Positions 24,179-34,029 of a DNA stretch of 64,000 nucleotides are shown here, piece after piece. Under the pieces are notes generated by a model, which saw only the letters and a program-made list of their open reading frames with translations, ran no database searches and was not told the DNA's origin. The translations under genes were made by a program, and so were the position numbers. The stretch comes from Candidatus Falkowella caecavicola. Its GTDB lineage: Bacteria; Bacillota; Clostridia; Oscillospirales; Ruminococcaceae. Numbering within the stretch: position 1 is the stretch's first letter; every line of letters begins with the position of its first letter. Location: NCBI GenBank assembly GCA_904420125.1, contig CAJFUK010000029.1:1-64000 (forward strand), in the 5' to 3' direction.

Positions 24179-24955
24179 ATGAAGATCAATGCGATCGGCG
24201 TGCGCTGTACGCATGGAAAAACTTTTGAAATCAACCGCCCTGCAGGATCCGGAGACTATCTTTTCGTTTTACTAAAAACACCGGCTTATTTTTTTCTGGA
24301 TGGCGAAAAAGTCTGCGCTGAGCCGGGAAGCGCGATTTTGTATCAGCCCGGCGCACCCCAGGTCTATACAGCCAGCGGAGAAACCTACTGCAATGACTTT
24401 ATTCATTTTAATCCAGAGGAGGACTTTGCCTTTCTGGATGCGTTAAACATCCCGATGAACCGACTGATCAATCCACTGACGCAAGGTGTGCTGTCCAAAA
24501 TTATTGCAGATATTAATTTAGAGTATGTGTCGGATAATCCCCATAAAAAAGATTCCATCGATCTGCTTGTCAAACTTTTGTTTATTAAATTGAGCGAACA
24601 GATCAGCCAGTGCAGTGTAGCGGAAAAATTTTCAAAATATTATGACGGCCTGCTCTCTCTGCGTTCTGCCATCTACTCGCAGCCTCAGAAAAAATGGACC
24701 GTACCGGATATGGCGGACAGGCTGGGGCTCAGCCCTTCCTATTTTCAGAGCATTTATAAGGAAGCGTTTCATATGACCTGCATTGCGGATGTGATCCAGA
24801 GCAAAATCGAGTTTGCAAAGTATAATCTCTCGCAGACCCGGTCCTCTGTTCGGGAGATTGCGAGCATCTGCGGATATGAAAACGATGTGCATTTTATGCG
24901 GCAGTTCAAAAAAATAACCGGTATGACCCCGCGGGAATACCGGTTTAAACACTGA
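24179..24955 (+). CDS. AraC-family transcriptional regulator
   Basis: Probable sugar-responsive activator of abfA. The 258-residue protein has an N-terminal cupin-like sensor (GSAILYQPGAPQVY, FIHFNPEEDF) and a C-terminal double helix-turn-helix (VPDMADRLGLSPSYFQSIYK and REIASICGYENDVHFMRQFK) ending in the AraC signature GMTPREYR. Start chosen at the second ATG, nine bases after GGAGG; the first ATG is only three bases away. It is transcribed away from abfA from an overlapping promoter, and its gene ends at the hairpin at 24983-25025. Confidence 0.9.
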   Translation: MKINAIGVRCTHGKTFEINRPAGSGDYLFVLLKTPAYFFLDGEKVCAEPGSAILYQPGAPQVYTASGETYCNDFIHFNPEEDFAFLDALNIPMNRLINPLTQGVLSKIIADINLEYVSDNPHKKDSIDLLVKLLFIKLSEQISQCSVAEKFSKYYDGLLSLRSAIYSQPQKKWTVPDMADRLGLSPSYFQSIYKEAFHMTCIADVIQSKIEFAKYNLSQTRSSVREIASICGYENDVHFMRQFKKITGMTPREYRFKH

Positions 24956-24982
24956 TAAAATCTTTCGGCCTTTTCGGATACA

Positions 24983-25025
24983 AGCACCTGCCCGATCCCG
25001 TATGACGTCGGACAGGTGCTTTTTT
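24983..25025 (+). terminator. Terminator of the AraC-family gene
   Basis: Stem AGCACCTGCCCGA with TCGGACAGGTGCT (24983-24995 with 25008-25020, one mismatch), followed by TTTTT on the plus strand. Confidence 0.85.
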
Positions 25026-25039
25026 GACTGAACTACAGA

Positions 25040-25261
25040 TCAGTCCTGATCCTCCCAGAGCGCGTTCATTCGACGGATTGCCTTTTCTCTGCGTGCTCGG
25101 GTTTCCTCCGGCAGGAAGGTCCAGGATCCCCCCTCTTCTGTCAGCAGATCCCCTTCCCGAATGCCGGGCGGCAGATCAGCCAGCGGAACCTGCCGCATCT
25201 GACCTGCCGGGCCCTCGCATACAGCCAAATTTCCTTCGATTCGGTCCACCGACCATTTCAT
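25040..25261 (-). CDS. DUF3006 protein
   Basis: A 73-residue soluble protein with the family opening 'DRIEGNLAVCE', a Pro/Leu-rich middle (PLADLPPGIREGDLL) and a charged helical C-terminus. DUF3006 genes are regularly found next to ComEC-like metallo-beta-lactamase-fold hydrolases, as here (43-nt gap). Function unknown. RBS AGGAGG precedes the ATG. Confidence 0.85.
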   Translation of the reverse strand: MKWSVDRIEGNLAVCEGPAGQMRQVPLADLPPGIREGDLLTEEGGSWTFLPEETRARREKAIRRMNALWEDQD

Positions 25262-25304
25262 CTGTAACCCTCCTGTCCTTGCCGGATCTCCTCTCTTTTT
25301 TAGA

Positions 25305-26237
25305 TCACGCAGCCATATCCGCTGTTTCCGTGGTCACCCGCACACCATCCGGACCCGCAACCAGGACTATGCTTCCATCCTGATCGGTACGGTATACCGG
25401 CTTTCCGGTCTCGGCCAGAAGCGCCAAAACCTCTTCGCTGGGATGGCCGTAGCTATTCCCCGCACCAACAGAAATTATATAGTAATCCGCCTGCACGGCC
25501 TGGATAAACTCTCTGGTGTTGGAAGTGGAACTGCCGTGGTGGGAAAGCTTCTGAACCGTTGAGCGCAGTTCTGCACCGGATGCCAGCACATCCTTTTCAC
25601 TTTTTTCTTCCATATCGCCGCCCAGCAGCACAGAAAAGGTGCCTGCTTCAAAACGTGCCAATACCGACATTTCATTCAAATCGTCGTAGTCTTTAAGCGG
25701 CGCTAAAATCTCTACTGTTGCCTGTCTGCCTTCTGCATCCGGTCCCAGCGTCAGCTCCGTCCCCGGACTTGCTTTTTTGACTTTCAGCCCCAGTTCTTCT
25801 ATGGCATCCAGCACATCCGTATAGGTCTTGGTAGTCGGCACCAACCGGTCGGGCAATTCCGGCATCAAAACCTGTCCGACAGAAAAGTTGCGCAAAACTG
25901 TATCCATGCCGCCGATATGGTCTGAATGCGGATGGGTTGCAATCACATAGTCAAGCTTCTCCACGCCGGCTGCACGCAGATAATCGGTCACGGTTCCGCC
26001 CTGATCATTTTCTCCGGCGTCCACCAGCAGGTTCTGTCCATAGGCCTGAATCAGAATGCTGTCCCCCTGCCCAACGTCAATAAAATGAACGGCGACCTCT
26101 CCCTCGGCAGCCGGCGCCATGACTGGTTCTGCCGGGTTGAAATGCTGGTGGAGGATAAACAGGATTGCCAGAGCCGCTGCCAGTACAACGGCAACCGTAC
26201 TACCTTGTTTTTTTCTTTCTCTGCGTCGATTTGCCAT
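25305..26237 (-). CDS. Membrane-anchored MBL-fold hydrolase, ComEC C-terminal type
   Basis: A metallo-beta-lactamase-fold hydrolase like the C-terminal domain of ComEC, standing alone. 310 residues: a basic N-terminus, one membrane helix (about 14-30), then VHFIDVGQGDSILI, the metal site THPHSDHIGG (His102, His104, Asp106, His107), LLGGDM and LSHHGSS. The active domain should face outside. The substrate is unknown; related domains act on nucleic acids or phosphodiesters. Start chosen at MANRRR, 11 bases after AAAGGA; an in-frame ATG 39 nt earlier has poor spacing. The start overlaps the 3' end of the ygiQ-like gene by 38 nt. Confidence 0.85.
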   Translation of the reverse strand: MANRRRERKKQGSTVAVVLAAALAILFILHQHFNPAEPVMAPAAEGEVAVHFIDVGQGDSILIQAYGQNLLVDAGENDQGGTVTDYLRAAGVEKLDYVIATHPHSDHIGGMDTVLRNFSVGQVLMPELPDRLVPTTKTYTDVLDAIEELGLKVKKASPGTELTLGPDAEGRQATVEILAPLKDYDDLNEMSVLARFEAGTFSVLLGGDMEEKSEKDVLASGAELRSTVQKLSHHGSSTSNTREFIQAVQADYYIISVGAGNSYGHPSEEVLALLAETGKPVYRTDQDGSIVLVAGPDGVRVTTETADMAA

Positions 26238-28146
26238 AGATTTTTGGATCCTTTCTTTTGTTTGTACGGCGGTCATCCTGCCGGAAGGACTGTTTGGCCT
26301 GCCGGTTCCGGCCCGCCGACCCGGTCCGCTGGCGCTGTTTTGCCAGATAGCCCGGCGTTGGGCGGACCAGCGCGTCCGGTCCGTTTCCGATCAGATCCGT
26401 ACGCCCCGCTCTGATCAAAGCACGAATGACCAGTTCCTGATTTTTGGGGTTAAAATACTGTAACAATGCCCGCTGCATGGCTTTTTCCTCCGGGGAACGG
26501 GGAACATAGACCGGCTGCATCGTGAACGGGTCAAGACCCGTGTAAAACATACAGGTCGATACGCTGCCCGGCGTTGGATAAAAGTCCTGCACCTGTTCCG
26601 GATGGATATTTTCCTGTTTGAGGAAAAGGGCCAGTTCAACTGCCTCCCGGAGAGTACTGCCCGGATGAGAGGACATCAGATAAGGAACCAGATATTGTTC
26701 TTTTCCCGCTTCTTTGGTTGCCCGGTAAAATTCATGGGCAAATTTTTTATAGACTTCGATATGGGGTTTTCCCATTCGATCGAGGACTTCTTCAGCGCAA
26801 TGTTCTGGCGCAACTTTCAGCTGGCCGCTCACGTGATATTGAACCAGTTCTTTTAAAAATGTTGGGTCCGGATCTGCGAGCAGATAATCATATCGGATGC
26901 CGGAGCGAATAAATACCCGTTTAACCCCCTCAATCTGCCGCATTTCCCGTAGAATCTCCAGATATTCGGTATGATCTACCTTTAACGCCGGACACGGCTC
27001 CGGCGCCAGGCATTTCCGATCCTTGCAGAGCCCGTGTTCAAGCTGTTTGTCACAGGAAGGACCCCGGAAGTTTGCGGTTGGTCCGCCGACATCGTGAATA
27101 TACCCTTTAAAGCGCGGATTTTTCGCCAGACTTCTCGCCTCTGCCAGCACCGATTCTTTACTGCGGCAGGAAACCCTCCTGCCCTGATGAAGGGCAATCG
27201 AGCAAAAATTACAATGACCAAAACACCCGCGGTTATGCGCGATGGAAAATTCCACTTCCTCAATTCCCGGCACGCCCCCGGCCGCTTCATAGGATGGATG
27301 CGCCAGCCGGGTATAAGGGAGCCCATATACCCGGTCGAGTTCCTCCTGTGTCAGGACCGGCATCGGCGGGTTCTGCACCAGCATTTTATTGCCCTGCCTC
27401 TGAATCACGGTTTTTCCCCGAACCTCGTCCTGCTGATCCATCTGGATACGGCAGGCTTTCGCATAACTTTCTTTGCTGGCGCGCACCTGATCCAGGCTGG
27501 GACATTCTGCCGCACCCCAGGGGGTGTTAACCGGATCGGTCAGATAACAGGTCCCTCGAATATCCGTCAGCTGGGAAATCGGTTCCCCGGCTGCCAAACG
27601 GTGGACATACGCAATGGTCTGCCGTTCTCCCATACCGTATACCAGCAAATCCGCGCCCGTATCACAAAGGATGCTGGGATACACTGCGTCCGCCCAGTAA
27701 TCATAGTGTGCAAAGCGCCGCAAAGAACCTTCCAGCCCGCCGATGATGATCGGGAAATCCCCATAAATTTCCCGCAGTTTCCGGCAGTAGACAGTCAACG
27801 CGCGGTCAGGGCGGCACCCTGCTTTTCCGCCGGGGGAATAGGCGTCTTCGGAACGGGGGCGCTTGGCGGACGTGTAGTGGGCCACCATCGAGTCAATATT
27901 GCCGGAATTGACCAGGAATGCGTATTTGGGTTTCCCCAGCCGCTGAAAATCCCGGTTATTCCGCCAGTCAGGCTGCGCGATGACGCCCACCGTAAAGCCC
28001 TCGGCTTCAATCACACGGGTAATAATCGCCGTACCGAAACTCGGATGATCCACATATGCGTCCCCGGTAATGCAGATAAAATCCAGTTGTTCAATTCCCC
28101 TGGCCTGCATATCCGCACGGCTGACCGGCATAAACTGTTTTTCCAT
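26200..28146 (-). CDS. YgiQ-family radical SAM protein
   Basis: Uncharacterised radical SAM enzyme. 648 residues, starting MEKQFMPV nine bases after AAAGG. The N-terminal part (DFICITGDAYVDHPSFG, GVIAQPDW, GGLEGSLRRFAHYDYW) and the SAM cluster motif GCFGHCNFC (Cys308, Cys312, Cys315) match YgiQ. The C-terminal tail of about 70 residues is Arg/Lys/Gln-rich and looks disordered. The reaction is unknown. The gene lies 74 nt after ftsK, in the same direction. Confidence 0.9.
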   Translation of the reverse strand: MEKQFMPVSRADMQARGIEQLDFICITGDAYVDHPSFGTAIITRVIEAEGFTVGVIAQPDWRNNRDFQRLGKPKYAFLVNSGNIDSMVAHYTSAKRPRSEDAYSPGGKAGCRPDRALTVYCRKLREIYGDFPIIIGGLEGSLRRFAHYDYWADAVYPSILCDTGADLLVYGMGERQTIAYVHRLAAGEPISQLTDIRGTCYLTDPVNTPWGAAECPSLDQVRASKESYAKACRIQMDQQDEVRGKTVIQRQGNKMLVQNPPMPVLTQEELDRVYGLPYTRLAHPSYEAAGGVPGIEEVEFSIAHNRGCFGHCNFCSIALHQGRRVSCRSKESVLAEARSLAKNPRFKGYIHDVGGPTANFRGPSCDKQLEHGLCKDRKCLAPEPCPALKVDHTEYLEILREMRQIEGVKRVFIRSGIRYDYLLADPDPTFLKELVQYHVSGQLKVAPEHCAEEVLDRMGKPHIEVYKKFAHEFYRATKEAGKEQYLVPYLMSSHPGSTLREAVELALFLKQENIHPEQVQDFYPTPGSVSTCMFYTGLDPFTMQPVYVPRSPEEKAMQRALLQYFNPKNQELVIRALIRAGRTDLIGNGPDALVRPTPGYLAKQRQRTGSAGRNRQAKQSFRQDDRRTNKRKDPKIYGKSTQRKKKTR

Positions 28147-28220
28147 CTTTTCAAACCTTTCTCTGACAGCAGGCTGTAACCAGACGCAGAACATGTCCGG
28201 CTGTGATAAAACCGAACCGT

Positions 28221-30878
28221 CTATCCTTCCTGGGAATCTGCATGCATCTTCATTTCTATCCACTGCTGGCGTGTTAAAAGCACCTGCCGGGGCTTTGAGC
28301 CCTCATTGGGTCCAATAATGCCCCGTTGCTCCATCTCATCCATGATCCGGGCCGCACGGGCATAACCAAGTTTGAGGCGGCGCTGCAGATAGGAAGTAGA
28401 AGCCTGCCCTGCCTCGACGACACATTCGATCGCCTGGGGCAGCATATCGTCCTGTTCCTCAAACCCGCCGCCATCGCCGGATTTTTTGCTGCCTTTTTCT
28501 GCTGCAGCCTGTTTTTCAATTTCCTGCATAATATCATCGTCATAATCCGTATCGCCTTTTTTCTTGACGAAGTTGACAACCTGTTCGACTTCTTTATCCG
28601 TCACAAAACATCCCTGTACCCGGATCGGTTTAGGCGTGCCGACCGGATAAAACAGCATGTCGCCGCGTCCCAGCAGTTTTTCTGCACCGCCGCCGTCCAG
28701 GATGGTGCGCGAATCCACTTGAGAAGACACAGCAAAAGCAATCCGGCTTGGAATATTGGCCTTGATGACGCCGGTAATGACATCAACCGAAGGCCGCTGC
28801 GTCGCAATGACCAGATGCATACCGGCCGCACGGGCCATCTGTGCCAGCCGGCAGATCGCGTCTTCCACTTCATTGGGCGCTGCCATCATCAAGTCAGCCA
28901 GCTCATCAATGATGATGACGATTTCCGGCATGGGATTGAGCCCGTCCGTTTCCTTTGCCAGTGCATTATATCCCTTTAAATCCCGAACACCGTTATCCGC
29001 AAAAGCCTTGTAGCGGTTGAGCATTTCGGTCACAGCCCAGCCCAGCGCACCGGCAGCTTTCCGAGGATCCGTCACAACCGGTACGAGCAGATGCGGAATC
29101 CCGTTATAAATCCCCAGCTCAACGACCTTGGGGTCCACCATCAGCAGCCGCACTTCATCCGGCGATGCTTTATATAGAAGGCTGATAATAATCGAGTTAA
29201 TGCAGACGGATTTACCCGCGCCGGTCGCGCCGGCAATCAGCACATGGGGCATTTTCCCGATATCTGCCACCGTAATTTTTCCGGCAATATCCCGTCCCAA
29301 ACCAAAGGTTAATTTACTGGGAGCGTTCTCAAACTCCCGGCTGTCCAGAATTTCCCGAAGGGTCACCACATCCGTCTGCTTGTTGGGCACTTCAATGCCC
29401 ACAGCTGCCTTATTCGGGATCGGGGCCTCAATCCGAACCCCGGCCGCCGCCAGATTTAGGGCAATATCGTCTGCCAGGTTGGTGATTTTGCTGATCTTAA
29501 CGCCGGCAGACGGCTGCAGTTCATACCGGGTCACAGCCGGCCCGCGGCTGATATCGACAATCCGGGTTTCCACGCCGAAACTTTTGAGGGTGTTGACCAG
29601 CCGTTCCGCATTGGCTTTCAGTTCCCCGCTCACATCGGTATTGGAAGCGGCTGCCGGCGCGCGAAGAAGACTCAGCGGCGGATAGTTGTATAACATTTTC
29701 TGTTCCGGTTCTTCCGCCACAGCGAAGGCCTCGGCAGACGATTCCCTGGGTGCCGTCACTGCTTTCTGGATCAATGCGTCCACCTGATTACTCTCGGCCG
29801 CCGGTTTCCCTGCCTCCAAAGGCTGATCCAGATCAGCCGGCGGCGCTGCAGGCTCCAAGTCCGGTACAACCGGCTGGAAATCCGGCGTCTGCTGAAGCGC
29901 AGATTCGTCTAAGAGATGGTTTTCACCGGAAGACAAATCCCGCATAGCATCCGCCGCCGGTTCAGGTACAGCGCGAAGTGCCTCTTCGACTTTGGCCACT
30001 TTACGCGAAAATGCCTCGGCCGCTTCCCGTTCTGCTGCCGCACGCGCTTCTTCTGCCAGACGTTCTCTCTCTCTCCGGGACAACTTGTCCGGCTTTTCCT
30101 CTTTTTCCGTTTTTTCTGCTGCCGCAGATGGCTTGGGAGAAGAAACCGGATGAGGCGGCAGTTCTTCCGGATCCGGGCCCAGACTGACGTCAATATTAAA
30201 GCGCTGTCGTCTTTCTTCTTCCTGTCGCGCCAGCATGACATGCTCACTGTAAGACTGCTCAATTTTTTTCACCGGTTTTGCCATATTGCGGAACAGGCCG
30301 ATCAAAGTCGTGCCTGTAAGGATCATAGTAAAGACGAAGATCAGAATACAAACGATAATGCCCGCCCCGGTTTTTCCGCAGGCAGATATCATCGGCCATG
30401 CCAAAATGCCGCCGACCAGGCCGCCTCCCTTTAAATGGACGCCGTCATCAAACAGACGGAGAACGCTGTCTGCAAATCCTTCTCCTTCTGCCCCGATCTG
30501 CCCGACCGCAAAAATCTGTACAGCCGCACAGATCAGCGCAATCAGGACGCCCGTCTGCCAGAGCTTGTTCTGCATAGAACCGATCGGCCGGTCCAGGGAT
30601 CCCATGACTGCAATATAGACCAATACCGGGGGCAAGGCATAAGCCGTTGCCCCAAACAGTCCGAAAAGAAGGTCATGAATAAATTTCCAGATGGACTGTC
30701 CCTCGATGAGCAACAGCGCAAGCAGCAAGATCCCCAGCGCAAAAAGCAGAATAGCCCAGAGCTGCCGCTGGTGCCGCTCCTGTTCCTGTGTTTTCTTTGA
30801 TGTTTTCCCCGCCGGGCGAGTACTGGATTTCGTTGTCCTTTTCCGTGAGGAAGAAGAACTTGTCTTTTTGGTGGCCAT
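28221..30878 (-). CDS. ftsK: DNA translocase FtsK/SpoIIIE
   Basis: Septal motor that pumps chromosomal DNA during division or into the forespore. 885 residues: Ser/Lys-rich N-terminus, four membrane helices (about 40-195), a charged Ala/Glu/Pro linker (210-400), the translocase core with Walker A GATGAGKS (550-557) and Walker B ([12 protein letters not shown]), and a C-terminal gamma winged helix ([20 protein letters not shown]) that reads orienting DNA sequences. Sequence alone does not separate FtsK from SpoIIIE. ATG at MATKK chosen as the start of the usual N-terminus, with GCGGAG 12 nt upstream. Confidence 0.93.
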   Translation of the reverse strand: MATKKTSSSSSRKRTTKSSTRPAGKTSKKTQEQERHQRQLWAILLFALGILLLALLLIEGQSIWKFIHDLLFGLFGATAYALPPVLVYIAVMGSLDRPIGSMQNKLWQTGVLIALICAAVQIFAVGQIGAEGEGFADSVLRLFDDGVHLKGGGLVGGILAWPMISACGKTGAGIIVCILIFVFTMILTGTTLIGLFRNMAKPVKKIEQSYSEHVMLARQEEERRQRFNIDVSLGPDPEELPPHPVSSPKPSAAAEKTEKEEKPDKLSRRERERLAEEARAAAEREAAEAFSRKVAKVEEALRAVPEPAADAMRDLSSGENHLLDESALQQTPDFQPVVPDLEPAAPPADLDQPLEAGKPAAESNQVDALIQKAVTAPRESSAEAFAVAEEPEQKMLYNYPPLSLLRAPAAASNTDVSGELKANAERLVNTLKSFGVETRIVDISRGPAVTRYELQPSAGVKISKITNLADDIALNLAAAGVRIEAPIPNKAAVGIEVPNKQTDVVTLREILDSREFENAPSKLTFGLGRDIAGKITVADIGKMPHVLIAGATGAGKSVCINSIIISLLYKASPDEVRLLMVDPKVVELGIYNGIPHLLVPVVTDPRKAAGALGWAVTEMLNRYKAFADNGVRDLKGYNALAKETDGLNPMPEIVIIIDELADLMMAAPNEVEDAICRLAQMARAAGMHLVIATQRPSVDVITGVIKANIPSRIAFAVSSQVDSRTILDGGGAEKLLGRGDMLFYPVGTPKPIRVQGCFVTDKEVEQVVNFVKKKGDTDYDDDIMQEIEKQAAAEKGSKKSGDGGGFEEQDDMLPQAIECVVEAGQASTSYLQRRLKLGYARAARIMDEMEQRGIIGPNEGSKPRQVLLTRQQWIEMKMHADSQEG

Positions 30879-30917
30879 GGCCAGAATCAACTCCGCTTTA
30901 TGTATTTCATTCTTTAT

Positions 30918-30946
30918 ATTATACCAGCTTTTTCTGTCACAAACAA
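30918..30946 (-). promoter_or_regulatory. Promoter of ftsK
   Basis: TTGTTT (30941-30946) and TATAAT (30918-30923) on the minus strand, 17 bp apart, about 40 nt upstream of the start codon. Confidence 0.6.
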
Positions 30947-31012
30947 CACAAAAATTGTATTCCCGGAATTTTTCTCCGATATCCTTGCTCTGCTCTACAA
31001 GTCCCCGCTGCC

Positions 31013-31056
31013 TGCAAAAAAGAACGTCCCCTGCTCCCAAAAACTGAGCAGGGGAC
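31013..31056 (-). terminator. Terminator of the oxidoreductase/isomerase cassette
   Basis: Perfect 11-bp stem (31026-31036 with 31046-31056) followed on the minus strand by GTTCTTTTTT. It lies 43 nt after the last cassette gene. Confidence 0.8.
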
Positions 31057-31098
31057 AGCCATTTGATAGTAAAGGGTTAGCCATCCAAAGCGGAAACC

Positions 31099-32154
31099 CT
31101 ATTCAAAAGGAAGGATCTGATTGTTTTGGGCAGATTGAAAGGCTGCTTCCATCAGCTTCATCACCCGCATGATTTCAGAATGCTGAATTTTCTGTTGCGC
31201 CTTGCCCTCCAGCGTGTCTACGATATTACGGTAAAAATCCCGGATATCCGAACACACAACAGGCAGAGCCTCGGATGCGATCGTCTCATCCGTGCGGGGC
31301 GCCATCGTTTTGGTCAGCCCGGCTGCAGTCTTAATCGGGACAGCGTCATTTTGATCCCAATGAGTAACCCGTACAATTTCCCCGTTCAGACTCCAGTCCC
31401 GGATAACCGCAGACCCGTTCATCCCCTGTATATACCAGCGGGGCAGGCTGATAAAATGGCTGGTTCCCACTTCCAGCAGATAACGCAGCCCGCTTTCAAA
31501 TGTCAGCACCAGAGTGAATCCGTCGTCTACCTCTTCATTGGTCACATGGGTCAGAGTACAGTAAACGCTTTTGACCTTTTCGGGGATCATCTGCAAAGCC
31601 TGGTCAATAATATGAACGCCCCAGTCCAGCATCATGCCGCCGCCGTGCGCCTTTTCCTTCCGCCAGTCCCCAGGGATCCCCCTCGAACCATGTACACGGG
31701 ATTCAATGTTAAAGACTTCGCCCAGCATCCCGTCGTCATAGATCTTTTTGATCGTGAGAAAATCTTCATCCCATCTGCGGTTCTGATGCACGGTAAACAG
31801 CCTGCCTGTTTCGTTGGCTGTCTGGATCATCTCCTGCAGGTCCGCGGAACAAAGGGCAACCGGTTTTTCTGCAATCACGTGTTTTCCTGCCCGCAGCGCC
31901 CGAAGCACGATCTCCTTATGGCAGTCATTCGGCGTAGAGCAGAGAATGATATCCACTTCCGGATCTGCCAGTACAGCTTCCAGGCTCTCATAGACCGAAT
32001 ATCCCATCGCACCTGCTTTCTCTCTGGGGCCTTCCGCAATATCGTATATGCCTTTCAGATGCAGATGATCAATCCCGCCCTCAATCAATTCACGGTGCCA
32101 GTTTCCCATACCGCCAAATCCTACAATCACTTCATTCCATTGTTTTTCACGCAC
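31099..32154 (-). CDS. Gfo/Idh/MocA oxidoreductase (cassette copy 2)
   Basis: NAD(P)-dependent sugar or cyclitol dehydrogenase. 351 residues: Rossmann start (VIVGFGGMGNWH, slightly different from the usual GxGxxG), the conserved EKP (HVIAEKPVALC) and a substrate domain with GGGMMLDWGVHIID, where the His and Asp of the family's catalytic site fall. The start is GTG, eight bases after GAGGA. It is the last gene of a five-gene cassette and is separated from its upstream neighbour by a 21-bp hairpin, so it may be expressed at a lower level. Substrate unknown. Confidence 0.85.
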   Translation of the reverse strand: MREKQWNEVIVGFGGMGNWHRELIEGGIDHLHLKGIYDIAEGPREKAGAMGYSVYESLEAVLADPEVDIILCSTPNDCHKEIVLRALRAGKHVIAEKPVALCSADLQEMIQTANETGRLFTVHQNRRWDEDFLTIKKIYDDGMLGEVFNIESRVHGSRGIPGDWRKEKAHGGGMMLDWGVHIIDQALQMIPEKVKSVYCTLTHVTNEEVDDGFTLVLTFESGLRYLLEVGTSHFISLPRWYIQGMNGSAVIRDWSLNGEIVRVTHWDQNDAVPIKTAAGLTKTMAPRTDETIASEALPVVCSDIRDFYRNIVDTLEGKAQQKIQHSEIMRVMKLMEAAFQSAQNNQILPFE

Positions 32155-32192
32155 GTCTGTATTCCTCTTTCAGTTGATTAATCAAATGATAT

Positions 32193-32238
32193 AACCAAGT
32201 TTTTGCGGGGGTTATGAAACCCCCGCAAAAACTTGGTT
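32193..32238 (-). terminator. 21-bp perfect hairpin inside the cassette
   Basis: Perfect 21-bp stem (32193-32213 with 32218-32238) with loop ATGA (plus strand), containing CCCCC/GGGGG and a TTTTT/AAAAA block. It lies between the isomerase gene ending at 32269 and the oxidoreductase gene starting at 32154. It may be a terminator, an attenuator or an mRNA-stabilising hairpin. Confidence 0.6.
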
Positions 32239-32268
32239 CATTATAAAATGGCCAAAGCTGCAAAACGA

Positions 32269-33234
32269 TCAGACCCACCACATCTCAGCAGGCTGTTCTT
32301 TGATCATGACCTCTTTCAGGAAAGCAATCGCCTTTTCGAGTCCCTCCAGAGTAGACATGTATGCGTCCTCATGCTCGATAGAAACCGCGCCGTCATAGCC
32401 AGCATTGCGCAGTGCGCTCATGATATCCTTCCAAACGCCCATATCATGGCCGTACCCGATGGTACGGAATGTCCAGGACCGCTGGCCCAGATCTCCATAG
32501 GCGCCGGTATCCAGCACACCGTTGACCGCCTTGTTATAAGGATCCACCTTGGTGTCCTTGGCATGGAAATGGTAAATGGCGCCCTTCAGTGCACGAATCG
32601 CAGCCACCGGATCCATCCCCTGCCAGAACAGATGGCTGGGATCAAAGTTTGCGCCAATCGTGTCGCCGACAGCCTCCCGCAGGCGCAGCAGGCTGGAGGT
32701 GTTATAGCAGGAGAATCCGGGATGGAGCTCCAGCGCGATTTTATAAATTCCATGATCGTTGGCAAAGCGGACCGCTTTTTCCCAATAAGGGATCAAAACC
32801 TCATTCCACTGGTAATCCAGGATTTTCATATAATCCGGCGGCCAGGAACAGGTCACCCAGTTCGGGTAAAGAGAGCCTGCGCTGTCTCCGGGACAACCGG
32901 AAAACGTAACGATTGTATCGACTCCCAACATTTCGGCCACCAATACTGTTTCCTCAAAGACCCGGTGATCATGTTCTGCAATTTCCTTTTGAGGATGTAC
33001 CGGATTGCCATGACAGGAAAGCGCGCTGATCTCAAGGTCATATTTTTTAAGAAGGTTTTTGAGTTTTTCTGCCTTCTTGGGATCTTCCAAAATAGCTTCT
33101 CTCTGGAGATGATTGCCGTTGGTATAGCACCCTGCGCCCAACTCGACTGTTTCCACACCCAAACCGCTCAGATAGCGAAACGCATCCTCTGCGGGCTGTC
33201 CCTGCAGCGGCACAGTTAAAACGCCCAGTTTCAT
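32269..33234 (-). CDS. Sugar phosphate isomerase/epimerase-family TIM barrel (cassette)
   Basis: Xylose-isomerase-like TIM barrel of 321 residues. Candidate metal ligands follow the family pattern: Glu in ALELHPGF, Asp and His in NFDPSHLFWQG, His in YHFHAKDTK and Glu in VSIEHED. It resembles IolE/IolI-type proteins and 2-keto or 3-keto sugar isomerases; the substrate is not readable. The second ATG (MKLGVL) is chosen because AAAGG is nine bases upstream, whereas the first ATG touches it. Confidence 0.82.
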   Translation of the reverse strand: MKLGVLTVPLQGQPAEDAFRYLSGLGVETVELGAGCYTNGNHLQREAILEDPKKAEKLKNLLKKYDLEISALSCHGNPVHPQKEIAEHDHRVFEETVLVAEMLGVDTIVTFSGCPGDSAGSLYPNWVTCSWPPDYMKILDYQWNEVLIPYWEKAVRFANDHGIYKIALELHPGFSCYNTSSLLRLREAVGDTIGANFDPSHLFWQGMDPVAAIRALKGAIYHFHAKDTKVDPYNKAVNGVLDTGAYGDLGQRSWTFRTIGYGHDMGVWKDIMSALRNAGYDGAVSIEHEDAYMSTLEGLEKAIAFLKEVMIKEQPAEMWWV

Positions 33235-33267
33235 ATCATTCATCCTTTCTCTTTTCCCATATTGTTC

Positions 33268-34008
33268 TTATACCAGTGTTCGGATATACGCATAATCTTT
33301 GCGTGCGGCTTCCACCTGTGCCTCTCTTTCCTCACTGGCTTCGGACTCTACAATTGCCCAAGTCATCCCCAATGCCTTAGCCGTCTCAAAGACCGCCGGC
33401 AGCGGGACATTTCCCTCTCCGGCAATGGTACCCGCCTCCATGGTGCCGTCCTTGGCATGAAAGATATCCATCCGGTCTGCATATTTTTTCATATAGGCAA
33501 CGGGATCCTCTCCGCCCCGATAGACCCAAAATACATCAAATTCCAGGGAAAGGATCTGCTTACCGGCCAGATCAGCCAGAATATCAATCAGATATTCGCC
33601 GCCGTCTTTTACAAACTCATGGGCATGATTATGATAATACAGTTTCATACCGTTTTCGTGATATTTGGGTGCCACAGCTTTCAGCCTGTCAGCAAAATCC
33701 TCTACATCCGCACGGGTTTTCATATCCAGGAAAGGGCAAACAATCCTGTGATTTCCGATGGTCTTGTGATAAGCAATGGTCGCCTCGGCATGATCGATGA
33801 TCTCCGTTGCCGGGACATGGGCGCTCATCGCTTCCAGGTGATATTTTTTCAGCCAGCCCGCCACTTCTTCAGCGCTGTGTCCGAAAAATCCGGCAAACTC
33901 AACCCCTTCATAGCCGATTTCAGAAACGGTTTTCAGGCCCTTCTCCAAATTTTCCGCGCAAAGGCTCCGAATCGCATAGAGCTGTATTCCGGTTTTTAAA
34001 ACAGCCAT
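33268..34008 (-). CDS. Sugar phosphate isomerase/epimerase-family TIM barrel (short form, cassette)
   Basis: A 246-residue xylose-isomerase-like barrel. It has GYEGVEFAGFFG near the N-terminus, KLYYHNHAHEF, LEFDVFWVYRGGEDP and IFHAKDG, which carry the metal-binding His, Asp and Glu positions. It is about 75 residues shorter than its neighbour downstream, mainly through shorter loops. It is in the middle of the cassette, with gaps of 21 and 33 nt. Substrate unknown. Confidence 0.82.
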   Translation of the reverse strand: MAVLKTGIQLYAIRSLCAENLEKGLKTVSEIGYEGVEFAGFFGHSAEEVAGWLKKYHLEAMSAHVPATEIIDHAEATIAYHKTIGNHRIVCPFLDMKTRADVEDFADRLKAVAPKYHENGMKLYYHNHAHEFVKDGGEYLIDILADLAGKQILSLEFDVFWVYRGGEDPVAYMKKYADRMDIFHAKDGTMEAGTIAGEGNVPLPAVFETAKALGMTWAIVESEASEEREAQVEAARKDYAYIRTLV

Positions 34009-34029
34009 AGATTACGCATCCTCTCTACT

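Noticed and set aside
27034-28179. 381-codon plus-strand frame
   Set aside because: Antisense to the ygiQ-like radical SAM gene, whose CxxxCxxC motif is intact.
31126-33219. Long plus-strand frames opposite the oxidoreductase and isomerase genes
   Set aside because: They mirror well-supported minus-strand genes with family motifs and have no Shine-Dalgarno or recognisable domains.
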